64,000 nucleotides of DNA from Streptomyces sp. NBC_01428 (GTDB lineage Bacteria; Actinomycetota; Actinomycetes; Streptomycetales; Streptomycetaceae): contig NZ_CP109499.1 of the NCBI RefSeq assembly GCF_036231965.1, positions 1,612,001 through 1,676,000 of the forward strand. The letters run 5' to 3'. The notes under the pieces are model-generated. The model was not told the origin of the DNA and did not search any database. It worked only from the letters and a program-made list of their open reading frames with translations. A program made the position numbers and the translations under genes. Shown piece after piece: positions 31,503 to 41,978 of this stretch. How positions within the stretch are numbered: position 1 is the first letter of the stretch; every line of letters starts with the position of its first letter.

Positions 31503-32552
31503 ATGCGCAGCGAGCGACACCACGACTCCCCCTCGGCGGCGGAGCCGCCCGGCGACGAGGTGCGCTTCTCCGTGCTCGACCGCTCCCGAGTCCGCGAGGG
31601 ACACGAACCGGCCGAGGCCCTGCGGGACAGCGTGCGTCTGGCCCGTGAACTGGAACGGCTGGGATACCACCGGTTCTGGGTCGCCGAGCATCACGGCGTC
31701 CCGGGTGTCGCCGGGTCCGCGCCGACCGTCCTGGCCGCCGCGGTCGCCGCCGCCACCCGCACCCTGCGGGTCGGCACCGGAGGCGTGATGCTCCCCAACC
31801 ACCGGCCGCTGGTCGTCGCGGAACAGTTCGGGGTTCTGGAGTCGCTGTTCCCGGGGCGCATCGACATGGGCGTCGGGCGTTCCGTCGGCTTCACCGACGG
31901 GGTGCGCAAGGCGCTCGGCCGCGACAAGGACGCCGCCGGGTCCGAGGACTACTCGGCCCAGCTCGACGAACTCCTCGGCTGGTTCCGCGGCACCGCACCC
32001 ACCGGGGTGCACGCCCGCCCCGCGGAGGGACTGACCGTCCCGCCGTTCGTGCTGGCCCTCGGCGAGGGCGCCGCCATCGCCGCCCGGGCCGGCCTCCCCC
32101 TGGTCATCGGGGACCTGCGGAACCGGGACAGGATGCGGCGCGGTATCGACGAGTACAGAGCGGCCTTCCGCCCCTCCGTATGGGCGGAGCGGCCCTATGT
32201 CGTGATCTCCGGCACGGTCGCCGTGGCCGCGAGCCCCGGGGAGGCCCGGCGGCTGCTGCTGCCGGAGGCCTGGTCGATGGCGCACGCCCGGACCCACGGC
32301 ACGTTCCCGCCGCTGCCGCCCGCAGAGCGGGTCGAGACGCTCACGATGACGGGCAAGGAACGCGGCTTCTACGAGTCCGGTCTGACCGGCCACATCGCCG
32401 GCACCGAGGACCAGGTGGCCGACGAACTCCGTACGGTCCTGAAGGAGACCGGCGCCCAGGAGGTACTGGTCACCACGAGCACGTACGACCGGGCGGCCCT
32501 GCTGGACTCCTACCGCCGGCTGGCCCGGGTCGCGGGACTGGCCCCCGCCTAG
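31503..32552 (+). CDS. LLM-class flavin-dependent oxidoreductase (luciferase-like)
   Basis: 349 residues of TIM-barrel luciferase-like monooxygenase. Evidence is F-S-V-L-D-R-S near residue 22, L-G-Y-H-R-F-W-V-A-E-H-H near 53-64, G-T-G-G-V-M-L-P-N-H near 90-100, and F-P-G-R-I-D-M-G-V-G-R near 115-125. This pattern is typical of the MsnO8/YhbW-like branch that uses FMNH2. The substrate is unknown. It is followed after 89 bp by the UvrA-like gene in the same direction. Confidence 0.88.
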   Translation: MRSERHHDSPSAAEPPGDEVRFSVLDRSRVREGHEPAEALRDSVRLARELERLGYHRFWVAEHHGVPGVAGSAPTVLAAAVAAATRTLRVGTGGVMLPNHRPLVVAEQFGVLESLFPGRIDMGVGRSVGFTDGVRKALGRDKDAAGSEDYSAQLDELLGWFRGTAPTGVHARPAEGLTVPPFVLALGEGAAIAARAGLPLVIGDLRNRDRMRRGIDEYRAAFRPSVWAERPYVVISGTVAVAASPGEARRLLLPEAWSMAHARTHGTFPPLPPAERVETLTMTGKERGFYESGLTGHIAGTEDQVADELRTVLKETGAQEVLVTTSTYDRAALLDSYRRLARVAGLAPA

Positions 32553-32641
32553 AATCGTGGGGTTTGCCCGCCCACCCCGATCCACGCCCGTGCCGAAGGT
32601 CCTCAGGTCCCCGGTACCGGGCAGCTCCAGGAGTCCCGCCG

Positions 32642-34999
32642 ATGCCCCTTCCCGACCGCAGCCCGCACGACCCGTACGTCCGCGTCCGCGGCGCCCGGGA
32701 GCACAACCTGCGGGGGGTGGACGTCGACATCCCGCGGGACGTGCTCGCGGTGTTCACCGGTGTGTCCGGGTCCGGGAAGTCGTCGCTCGCGTTCGGGACG
32801 GTGTACGCGGAGGCGCAGCGCCGGTACTTCGAGTCGGTGGCCCCGTACGCGCGGCGGCTGATCCACCAGGTCGGGGCACCCAAGGTCGGGGAGATCACGG
32901 GGCTGCCGCCCGCGGTGTCGCTCCAGCAGCGCAGGTCGGCGCCCACCTCCCGTTCGTCGGTGGGCACGGTCACCAACCTGTCGAACTCGCTGCGGATGCT
33001 GTTCTCCCGGGCCGGCGACTACCCGGCGGGCGCGGAGCGGCTCGACTCGGACGCCTTCTCACCGAACACGGCTGCCGGCGCCTGCCCCGAGTGCCATGGC
33101 CTGGGCCAAGTGCACCGGACGGGTGAGGAGTTGCTGGTCCCCGATCCGGCGCTGTCGATCCGCGAGGGCGCCATCGCGGCCTGGCCGGGTGCCTGGCAGG
33201 GCAAGAACCTGCGGGACGTCCTCGACGCCCTCGGGTACGACGTGGACCGGCCCTGGAGCGAACTGCCCGCCGCGGAACGGGAGTGGATCCTCTTCACCGA
33301 CGAGCAGCCGGTCGTCACCGTGCATCCGGTGCGGGACGCGGAGCGCATCCAACGCCCTTACCAGGGCACGTACATGAGCGCCCGGCGCTACGTCCTGAAG
33401 ACCTTCTCCGACACGAAGAGCCCCACGCTCCGGGCCAAGGCCGAGCGCTTCCTGGCCGCCGCGCCCTGTCCGGTGTGCGGGGGCAGGAGGCTGCGCGCCG
33501 AGTCGCTGGCGGTGACGGTCGCGGGGCGGACGATCGCCGACCTGGCCGCGTTGCCGCTGACCGAACTCGCGCGGTCCCTCACGGCCGAATCGGAGACCGC
33601 CCGGGTCCTGACCGAGGACCTCGTCTCCCGGATCGACCCGGTGGTCGAACTCGGCCTCGGCTACCTGAGCCTGGACCGGTCCACCCCGACCCTCTCGGCC
33701 GGTGAACTCCAACGGCTGCGCCTGGCCACACAGTTGCGGTCCGGTCTGTTCGGTGTGGTGTACGTGCTCGACGAGCCGTCCGCCGGTCTGCACCCGGCGG
33801 ACACCGAGGCGCTGCTCACCGTGCTGGAGCGGCTGAAGGCCGCGGGCAACTCGGTGTTCGTCGTGGAGCACAACCTCGACGTCGTGCGGGGCGCGGACTG
33901 GCTGGTCGACGTGGGACCGCAGGCGGGTGAGCACGGCGGGCGCGTCCTGCACAGCGGCCCGCCGGCCGGGCTGGAGAACGTCGCGGAGTCGGCCACGGGC
34001 CGTTTCCTCTTCGACCGCTCCCCCGCCCCGGCCCGTACCGTGCGGGCCCCCCGCGGCCAGGTGAAGGTGGGACCCGTCACCCGGCACAATCTGCGGGACG
34101 TCACGGCCGAGTTCCCGCTCGGGGTGCTCACCGCCGTCACCGGCGTCTCCGGCTCGGGCAAGTCGACGCTGATCGGCGAGGTGACGGAGGAGCTGGCGGG
34201 TGTCGGCCGGCTCGTCGGCGTCGACCAGAGGCCCATCGGCCGGACACCCCGCTCCAACCTGGCCACGTACACCGGGCTGTTCGACGTCGTCCGCAAGGTG
34301 TTCGCCGCCACACCGGACGCTCGCGAACGGGGCTACGGCGTGGGGCGCTTCTCCTTCAACGTGGCCGGCGGCCGCTGCGAGACCTGCCAGGGCGAGGGCT
34401 TCGTCAGCGTGGAGCTGCTCTTCCTGCCCAGCACCTACGCTCCCTGCCCGGACTGCGGCGGCGCGCGCTACAACCCCGAGACCCTCGAAGTGACGTACCG
34501 GGGACGGAACATCGCACAGATCCTCGACCTCACCGTCGAGGCCGCGGCCGCGTTCTTCGCCGACACCGGCACCCCCGCCGTGTCGCGCAGCCTCGAAACC
34601 CTGCTCGACGTGGGACTCGGGTATCTGCGACTCGGGCAGCCCGCGACGGAGTTGTCGGGTGGTGAGGCACAACGCATCAAGCTGGCAAGCGAGTTGCAGC
34701 GGATGCGTCGGGGGCACACCTTCTACCTCCTCGACGAGCCGACGACGGGACTGCACCCCGCCGATGTCGAGGTGCTGATGCGGCAGTTGCACGGGCTGGT
34801 GGACGCGGGCCACACCGTGGTGGTCGTCGAACACGACATGGCCGTCGTGGCGGGCGCGGACTGGGTGATCGACCTGGGCCCGGGCGGAGGCGAGGAGGGC
34901 GGCCGGATCGTGTCCACCGGACCACCCACCCAGGTGGCCCACGCCCCGGACAGCAGAACGGCGCCGTACCTGGCCCGAGCGCTCGGGCAGGACGCCTAG
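32642..34999 (+). CDS. UvrA-like ABC ATPase (class II, short form)
   Basis: 785 residues against about 950-1000 for true UvrA. It has two ABC ATPase modules with Walker A loops V-S-G-S-G-K-S-S (near residue 42) and V-S-G-S-G-K-S-T (near 503). Zinc-finger cysteine pairs are present (C-P-E-C-H-G, C-P-V-C-G-G, C-E-T-C-Q-G, C-P-D-C-G-G). The second signature is canonical L-S-G-G-E but the first is L-S-A-G-E. The shortening fits loss of the UvrB-binding domain, as in UvrA2/DrrC-type proteins linked to tolerance of DNA-binding drugs. AGGAG supports the ATG at 32642. It probably does not act in classic UvrABC excision. Confidence 0.9.
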   Translation: MPLPDRSPHDPYVRVRGAREHNLRGVDVDIPRDVLAVFTGVSGSGKSSLAFGTVYAEAQRRYFESVAPYARRLIHQVGAPKVGEITGLPPAVSLQQRRSAPTSRSSVGTVTNLSNSLRMLFSRAGDYPAGAERLDSDAFSPNTAAGACPECHGLGQVHRTGEELLVPDPALSIREGAIAAWPGAWQGKNLRDVLDALGYDVDRPWSELPAAEREWILFTDEQPVVTVHPVRDAERIQRPYQGTYMSARRYVLKTFSDTKSPTLRAKAERFLAAAPCPVCGGRRLRAESLAVTVAGRTIADLAALPLTELARSLTAESETARVLTEDLVSRIDPVVELGLGYLSLDRSTPTLSAGELQRLRLATQLRSGLFGVVYVLDEPSAGLHPADTEALLTVLERLKAAGNSVFVVEHNLDVVRGADWLVDVGPQAGEHGGRVLHSGPPAGLENVAESATGRFLFDRSPAPARTVRAPRGQVKVGPVTRHNLRDVTAEFPLGVLTAVTGVSGSGKSTLIGEVTEELAGVGRLVGVDQRPIGRTPRSNLATYTGLFDVVRKVFAATPDARERGYGVGRFSFNVAGGRCETCQGEGFVSVELLFLPSTYAPCPDCGGARYNPETLEVTYRGRNIAQILDLTVEAAAAFFADTGTPAVSRSLETLLDVGLGYLRLGQPATELSGGEAQRIKLASELQRMRRGHTFYLLDEPTTGLHPADVEVLMRQLHGLVDAGHTVVVVEHDMAVVAGADWVIDLGPGGGEEGGRIVSTGPPTQVAHAPDSRTAPYLARALGQDA

Positions 35000-35022
35000 G
35001 ACACGCCGGGCACCGACTCCCC

Positions 35023-35042
35023 GCCCGGGGCACAACCCGGGC
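35023..35042. terminator. Small hairpin between uvrA-like gene and olsA
   Basis: GCCCGGG (35023-35029) pairs with CCCGGGC (35036-35042), loop of six bases, between convergent genes. It is short but well placed. Confidence 0.4.
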
Positions 35043-35098
35043 GAACGACGCGACGCCAACGGCCCTCGGACGGAGCCGGGTCGACTGTGTGCCCGCCC

Positions 35099-36301
35099 TC
35101 AGGGGTGGGTCCCGGGCGGTGATCCTGCGGCACGTGGGGTTCCCTGTGCCGCCGCGGCGAGCGTGCGCCGGTCCGGGTGGTCGTCGGGGGCGAGGGTGGG
35201 GCTCAGGTCGATCTCGGCCACGAGCCCGCGGGCCGACACCACCCGCCAGAGCGAGGTGAGCAGCGCGTCCTCGCCGACGAACGCGGGTGCCGTGCTGGCC
35301 GTGCCGTCGGCGAACCGGTAGCGCACGCGCACCGGCTGGACCGGTGTTCCGGCGTCCAGCGCGGCCTGGAAGACGGCCCTGCGGTAGCGGCCCTGGGCGC
35401 GGCCGCACCACGTGCTGCCCTCGGGGAACACGACGACCGCGGCGCCACCGCGCAGGACCCCGGCGATCCGCTCCACCGTGCCCGGCAGCGCGCGCAGCCG
35501 GTCGCGGTCGATGAAGAGGGTGCCGCCCCGTGCCGCGACCGCGCCCACGACGGGCCAGCCGCGCACCTCGGTCTTGGCCAGCATCCGGGCCGGGCGGACG
35601 GCGGCGAGCAGCGGGATGTCGAGCCACGAGATGTGGTTGGCCACGATCAGCAGCCCGCCGGTGGGAGGAGCGGCCCCGGTGATCCGTGTACGGACTCCGG
35701 CCGCGCGCACCACGGCGAGGCACCAGTGGCGGATCCACCGGTCGCGCCGGGCCGCCCGCAGACGGCCGACGAGCGGGGTCAGGAGCACCCCCACGAGGAC
35801 CACCGACAGGAGTGCGCCGAGCCGCAGGGCGGACCGCGGGACGCCGGTCCAGGGCCGTGCGGACTCCACGCAGCCGCGCGGGGAGCAGGGCGCGCCGGGC
35901 AGCCAGGCGCTGCCCGCCGGAGCGGGCCGGCGCCCGACCGCCCGCCGGGGCGCGGGGACGCCGTCGAGCCCGAAGGCCGGCGCGGCGGCACCCTGCCCCT
36001 CGGCGGGGCGGAACGGCCCGGCGCCGGGCAGCCGCGGCGACGGGACGCGGGGCGCGGCGACGCGCGACACCACGGTGCCCGGCGTACGGGTGCGGGACAC
36101 GACCCTGCCGGTCGTCGCGGTCGCCGGCGTCGTCACGCCGGGCGGCTCGGTCGCGGACGTCGTCACCGTGTGCGGCGGGACGGCGGGCCGCGGCGACCCG
36201 CCGCCACGGGAGCCGGGCGCCGCGGCGTGCTCAGCGGTGCCCGGCTCCGTCGTGCGGCCGGCCGGCACGGCGGGCGTCGCGGTCGTGCGGGGTGTGCTCA
36301 T
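35099..36301 (-). CDS. olsA: 1-acyl-sn-glycerol-3-phosphate acyltransferase-like enzyme of ornithine lipid synthesis
   Basis: 400 residues. The PlsC acyltransferase domain (about 180-370) has motif I N-H-I-S-W-L-D, with I-S in place of the more common H-x-S spacing but retaining His and Asp, and motif III F-P-E-G-S-T-W. One membrane helix precedes it (about 165-187). The first 135 residues are low-complexity Pro/Thr/Arg sequence, unlike the compact family; a conserved-looking A-P-C-S-P-R-G-C-V segment follows. The start shares one base with the stop of the N-acyltransferase gene (TGATG), marking an OlsB-OlsA pair that makes ornithine lipids: OlsB adds the amide-linked acyl chain and OlsA the ester-linked one. 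Confidence 0.85.
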   Translation of the reverse strand: MSTPRTTATPAVPAGRTTEPGTAEHAAAPGSRGGGSPRPAVPPHTVTTSATEPPGVTTPATATTGRVVSRTRTPGTVVSRVAAPRVPSPRLPGAGPFRPAEGQGAAAPAFGLDGVPAPRRAVGRRPAPAGSAWLPGAPCSPRGCVESARPWTGVPRSALRLGALLSVVLVGVLLTPLVGRLRAARRDRWIRHWCLAVVRAAGVRTRITGAAPPTGGLLIVANHISWLDIPLLAAVRPARMLAKTEVRGWPVVGAVAARGGTLFIDRDRLRALPGTVERIAGVLRGGAAVVVFPEGSTWCGRAQGRYRRAVFQAALDAGTPVQPVRVRYRFADGTASTAPAFVGEDALLTSLWRVVSARGLVAEIDLSPTLAPDDHPDRRTLAAAAQGTPRAAGSPPGTHP

Positions 36302-37071
36302 CACGCGGGGACGAGGGAGAGGAAGTGGCGGAGGTAGCGCGGGTTGACCCGGCGCATCGACAGCAGGACGTACAGGTCGGCGACCCCGAAGTCCGCGTCG
36401 AGAGCGGGCTCGCCGCACACCCAGGCGCCGAGGCGCAGATAGCCGCGCAGCAGCGGGGGCAGTTCGGTGCGGGCGGGCCGGGCGACGCCCTCGGGGTTCC
36501 AGGGCCGCAGCGGGCGGATCCGGAACTCCTCGGGGGCGAGGTGCTTGTGCCGCACCCGGTCCCAGGTGCCGGCGGCGAGGGTGCCGCCGTCGGCGAGCGG
36601 GACGGAGCAGCAGCCCGCGAGCCACTCGTGGCCGCCCTCGACCATGTAGCGCGCTATGCCGGCCCAGATCAGGCCGATGACGGCGCCGTCGCGGTGGTCG
36701 GGGTGGACGCAGGAGCGCCCGACCTCGACGAGGCCGGGGCGGATCGCGGCCAGCGGTCCGAGGTCGAACTCGCTCTCGGAGTAGAGGCGTCCGGCGATCG
36801 CGGCGCGCTCGGGAGGCAGCAGCCGGTAGGTGCCGACGACCTGCCCGGTCACCGTGTCGCGGACCAGCAGGTGGTCGCAGTACGCGTCGAAGGCGTCGAT
36901 GTCGAGGCCGGGCTGCGGGGTGTTCAGGAGAGCGCCCATCTCCCCGGCGAAGACGTCGTGGCGCAGCCGCTGCGCGGCCCGGACGTCGGCCTCGTCGCGG
37001 GCGAGGGTGACGGTGTAGCGGGTGGGGGTGACGGGCTGGGCGGGGCTGTCGAGGGTGGAAACGCCGGTCAT
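36301..37071 (-). CDS. olsB: Ornithine-acyl-ACP N-acyltransferase-like GNAT protein
   Basis: 256 residues. It belongs to the GNAT-like branch that includes OlsB (hemolysin-type acetyltransferase fold). R-L-R-H-D-V-F near residue 36, D-x-Y-C-D-H-L-L-V-R near 64-73, G-T-Y-R-L-L near 80 and E-V-G-R-S-C-V-H-P near 113-121 are typical. It should transfer a 3-hydroxyacyl chain from acyl-carrier protein to the alpha-amino group of ornithine, giving lyso-ornithine lipid. AGGAGAG supports the ATG at 37071. It is translationally coupled to olsA. Ornithine lipids often replace phospholipids under phosphate limitation; no PHO box was identified in the 286-bp upstream gap. Confidence 0.85.
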   Translation of the reverse strand: MTGVSTLDSPAQPVTPTRYTVTLARDEADVRAAQRLRHDVFAGEMGALLNTPQPGLDIDAFDAYCDHLLVRDTVTGQVVGTYRLLPPERAAIAGRLYSESEFDLGPLAAIRPGLVEVGRSCVHPDHRDGAVIGLIWAGIARYMVEGGHEWLAGCCSVPLADGGTLAAGTWDRVRHKHLAPEEFRIRPLRPWNPEGVARPARTELPPLLRGYLRLGAWVCGEPALDADFGVADLYVLLSMRRVNPRYLRHFLSLVPA

Positions 37072-37357
37072 GGCACTCTCCTGGTCACGGGCCGTTCGGC
37101 GGCGGGGTCCCCCGTTCTCGGGCGGAGCCGAGCGTTCGGGGGAGGCAGACCGGAATCCGTACGGCCTGCGCGCTCCTGTTCTTCCGATGCCGGTTGGCGT
37201 GCGCGTGACCTGTGCCAGGAGGGCGGATGTGAGGATGCTGAATGGCAGGGGTGCCGTCCGCGGCGGGCCGGGTGGCCCGGGAGAGCGAGACGGGACCGGG
37301 GTGTGAGCACCACCCCCGGTCCCGCCCGTCCGCACCCTACGGCGAACGACTGTGTGG

Positions 37358-38103
37358 CTAACGCCTGCCTGTCCTGCGGGTGGCCCGCAGCCACTCCTTG
37401 TTCATTCCGGTGATGGAGAACAGCGGGATGCCCTTGGGGCACGCGGTCGCGCACTCACCGGCGAGGGTGCAGCCGCCGAACCCCTCCTCGTCCATCTGCG
37501 CCACCATGTCGAGCACCCGGGTCTCCCTTTCGGGGGCGCCCTGCGGCAGCACGTTGAGGTGGTTGACCTTGGCGGAGGTGAACAGCATCGCGGCGCCGTT
37601 GGGGCAGGCGGCGACGCAGGCGCCGCAGCCGATGCACTCGGCGTGCTCGAAGGCGAAGTCGGCGTCGGGCTTGGGCACCGCCGTGGCGTGGGCCTCCGGT
37701 GCGGCACCGGTCGGGGCGGTGACGTAGCCGCCGGCCTGGATGATGCGGTCGAAGGCGGACCGGTCGACCACGAGGTCCTTCACGACGGGGAACGCGGCGG
37801 CCCGCCAGGGCTCGATGTCGATGGTGTCGCCGTCCCGGAAGGACCGCATGTGGAGCTGACAGGTGGTGGTGCGCTCGGGTCCGTGCGCGTCGCCGTTGAT
37901 GACGAGGCTGCACGCCCCGCAGATGCCCTCGCGGCAGTCGTGGTCGAAGGCGACGGGGTCGTCGCCGGTGAGGATGAGTTCCTCGTTGAGGGTGTCGAGC
38001 ATCTCCAGGAAGGACATGTCGGCCGAGATGCCGTCCACCTCGTACGTGGACATCGCTCCGTCGGCGTCGGCGTTCTTCTGCCGCCAGACGCGCAGGGTGA
38101 GCT

Positions 38104-38107
<4 letters not shown>
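37358..38107 (-). CDS. sdhB: Succinate dehydrogenase/fumarate reductase iron-sulfur subunit
   Basis: 249 residues. The N-terminal ferredoxin domain has C-R-E-G-I-C-G-A-C and a later T-C-Q for the [2Fe-2S] cluster. The C-terminal domain has [14 protein letters not shown] and [14 protein letters not shown] for the [4Fe-4S] and [3Fe-4S] clusters. It passes electrons from the flavin subunit to quinone at the membrane subunit. The start overlaps the sdhA stop by four bases (ATGA). Last gene of sdhCAB. Confidence 0.95.
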
Positions 38108-40053
<1,946 letters not shown>

Positions 40054-40054
40054 G

Positions 40055-40762
40055 TCAGCTCACCACTCCGGTCATGACACCGACGGGTACGGAGAGGAAT
40101 CCCGCCGTGAGCACCAGCGCGAGGACGTTGGCGACGGTTTTGAGGGCGCGGTCGCGGCTGCGGCTGCCGGCGCCGAGGGTCTGTGCGGCGCTCCAGAAGC
40201 CGTGCCGGATGTGCAGGCCGAGCGCGAGCATGGCGACGATGTAGACGATGTCGCCGTACCAGGTGGAGAAGGTGTCCACGACGTTCTGGTACGGGTGGCC
40301 CTCCTGGAAGCCGCCGGAGTGCACGGTGCCGGTCGTCAGGTCGAGCAGGTGCCAGACGATGAAGAGGCCGAGGATGATTCCGCCCCAGCGCATGGTGCGG
40401 GTGGCGTAGCTCGTCCGGGGCTTGCGGTGGACGTACCGGTCGGGGCGGGCTCTGATGTCACGGCGGCTGAGCTGGTAGGCGGAGACCGCGTGCGCGACCA
40501 CGGCGACGACCAGCACCACGCGGACGAGCCAGAGCGTCCACTCGTAGTGCATGACCGGTTCGCCGATCGTGCGCAGCCAGTGGGCGTAGTGGTTGAACTC
40601 GCCCGCGCCGAAGTAGATCTTGAGGTTCCCGATCATGTGGGCGACCAGGTAGAGCAGCATGATCAGGCCGCTGACGGCCATCACGGTCTTCTTGCCGACG
40701 GAGCTGTCCCACACGGTGCGCGCCATGGACGGCCGTCGGTCCGTCCGCGTTGCCAGAGCCAT
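40055..40762 (-). CDS. sdhC: Succinate dehydrogenase cytochrome b membrane subunit
   Basis: 235 residues with five membrane helices and several histidines placed to bind two hemes (H-M-I-G-N-L-K near 42, H-Y-A-H, H-A-V-S-A-Y near 92, W-H-L-L-D near 137, H-I-R-H-G-F near 184). A single large anchor subunit marks a B-type, diheme succinate:quinone oxidoreductase. First gene of the operon sdhC-sdhA-sdhB. Start ATG at 40762; an in-frame ATG at 40726 (M-A-R-T-V-W) is an alternative. The divergent LysR regulator is the natural candidate to control it. Confidence 0.92.
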   Translation of the reverse strand: MALATRTDRRPSMARTVWDSSVGKKTVMAVSGLIMLLYLVAHMIGNLKIYFGAGEFNHYAHWLRTIGEPVMHYEWTLWLVRVVLVVAVVAHAVSAYQLSRRDIRARPDRYVHRKPRTSYATRTMRWGGIILGLFIVWHLLDLTTGTVHSGGFQEGHPYQNVVDTFSTWYGDIVYIVAMLALGLHIRHGFWSAAQTLGAGSRSRDRALKTVANVLALVLTAGFLSVPVGVMTGVVS

Positions 40763-40804
40763 GGGTCAAGACGGTAGGCCGCACGGAACCGATCAGTCCA
40801 AGAC

Positions 40805-40840
40805 ATGGAACAGCTCGTTTCCATAGGCACGAGCTATCGT
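40805..40840 (+). promoter_or_regulatory. Inverted repeat and -10 box in the sdhC-lysR gap
   Basis: ATGGAA-N8-TTCCAT (40805-40810 and 40819-40824) is followed by TATCGT at 40835-40840, six bases before the LysR ATG. With that -10 box the LysR transcript would be leaderless and the inverted repeat would cover the -35 region, a typical position for autorepression. It lies 43-62 bases from the sdhC start, so it may also act on sdhCAB. Confidence 0.5.
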
Positions 40841-40846
40841 GAGGGC

Positions 40847-41737
40847 ATGCAGTTCCAGCAGCTCCAGTACTTCGTGGCCGTCGCGGAGACCCGGCACTTC
40901 ACCCGGGCCGCCGAGCTGATGCACGTCGCGCAGCCTTCCCTGTCGCAGCAGATCAAGTCGCTGGAGCGGGAGTTGGGCGCGGACCTGTTCCTGCGGGCGC
41001 GCGGCAACATCACGCTCACCGACGCGGGCGAGGCACTGCTGCCGCTGGCCCGGCGGATCCTCGCGGACGCGGACACGGCGCGGCACGAGGTGCAGGAGCT
41101 GGCCCAGCTGCGCGGCGGGCGGGTGCGGCTCGGTGCGACGCCGAGCCTGTGCACGGGGCTCCTGCCGGACGTGCTGCGCGCCTTCCACGACCGCTATCCC
41201 GGCATCAGCCTGCTGATCGAGGAGAGCGGCTCGCACGACCTCGTACGGGATCTGGCGCGGGGCGCTCTGGATCTCGCTCTGGTCGTGCTGCCGCTCCCGA
41301 CGCCGTCCCCCGCGCTGACCACGGTCGAACTGCTGCGGGAGGACCTGGTGGTGGTGTCGTCGCCGGAGGCCCCGGCGCCGGGGCGGGGGGACGGTCGCCG
41401 GACGGTGCGCGTGGCCGATCTGGAGAGCGAGCGCCTGGTGATGTTCCGGCACGGCTACGACCTGCGCGACCTGACGGTCGCCGCCTGCCGCGCCGAGGGC
41501 TTCGAGCCGGACTTCGCGGTCGAGGGCGGCGAGATGGACGCCGTGCTGGGTTTCGTCCGGGCGGGCCTCGGCGTGGCCGTCGTGCCGCGGATGGTCGCCA
41601 CCGGGTCCGGACGGGGACTGCGGGTGACGCCGCTGGCCAGGCCGGGGCTGCACCGGACGATCGCGCTGGCCCACCGCAGCGACGTGGCGCCGCCCCGGGC
41701 GGCGCGCGAACTCCAGCGGATGCTGCTGGAACGCTGA
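40847..41737 (+). CDS. LysR family transcriptional regulator
   Basis: 296 residues. The N-terminal winged helix-turn-helix spans residues 1-60, with F-T-R-A-A-E-L-M-H-V-A-Q-P-S-L-S-Q-Q-I-K-S-L-E the family consensus. The effector domain starts near 88 (V-R-L-G-A-T-P-S) and has two alpha/beta subdomains. I chose the ATG at 40847; an upstream in-frame ATG at 40805 would lie within the operator-like repeat. It is divergent from sdhCAB, so control of that operon by a TCA-cycle signal is likely but unproved. Confidence 0.92.
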   Translation: MQFQQLQYFVAVAETRHFTRAAELMHVAQPSLSQQIKSLERELGADLFLRARGNITLTDAGEALLPLARRILADADTARHEVQELAQLRGGRVRLGATPSLCTGLLPDVLRAFHDRYPGISLLIEESGSHDLVRDLARGALDLALVVLPLPTPSPALTTVELLREDLVVVSSPEAPAPGRGDGRRTVRVADLESERLVMFRHGYDLRDLTVAACRAEGFEPDFAVEGGEMDAVLGFVRAGLGVAVVPRMVATGSGRGLRVTPLARPGLHRTIALAHRSDVAPPRAARELQRMLLER

Positions 41738-41744
41738 CCGCTCC

Positions 41745-41873
41745 GGGTTGCGCCACGGGGTGCGCGCGCCCCGGGCCGCCGAGGAATCCGCGGACGTCCC
41801 CGACGAAGCCGGCGGTGTCGGTGGGGCCGAAGGCGGTGCGCTGGAGCACGAAGCCGTGGAGGAGGGTCGTCAC
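41745..41873 (-). pseudogene. Fragment resembling the C-terminal end of a TetR regulator
   Basis: In one minus-strand frame the stretch reads V-T-T-L-L-H-G-F-V-L-Q-R-T-A-F-G-P-T-D-T then G-F-V-G-D-V-R-G-F-L-G-G. This fits the last two helices of TetR-family ligand-binding domains (L-L-H-G-F-x-L-Q ... F-x-x-x-V-x-x-F-L). No helix-turn-helix or longer frame is present upstream, so it would be a remnant. It lies beside the SDR gene, a common TetR neighbour. The end is set by loss of resemblance. Confidence 0.35.
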
Positions 41874-41978
41874 GCCCCGGGACCCCCGGTCGGGGTCGCG
41901 AGGAGATCGTCGCGCCCGACCGCCTCACGGCCTGGGGACACCGTCCGGCCCCGGCGTCACCGGAGCCGGCGGCCGGTG

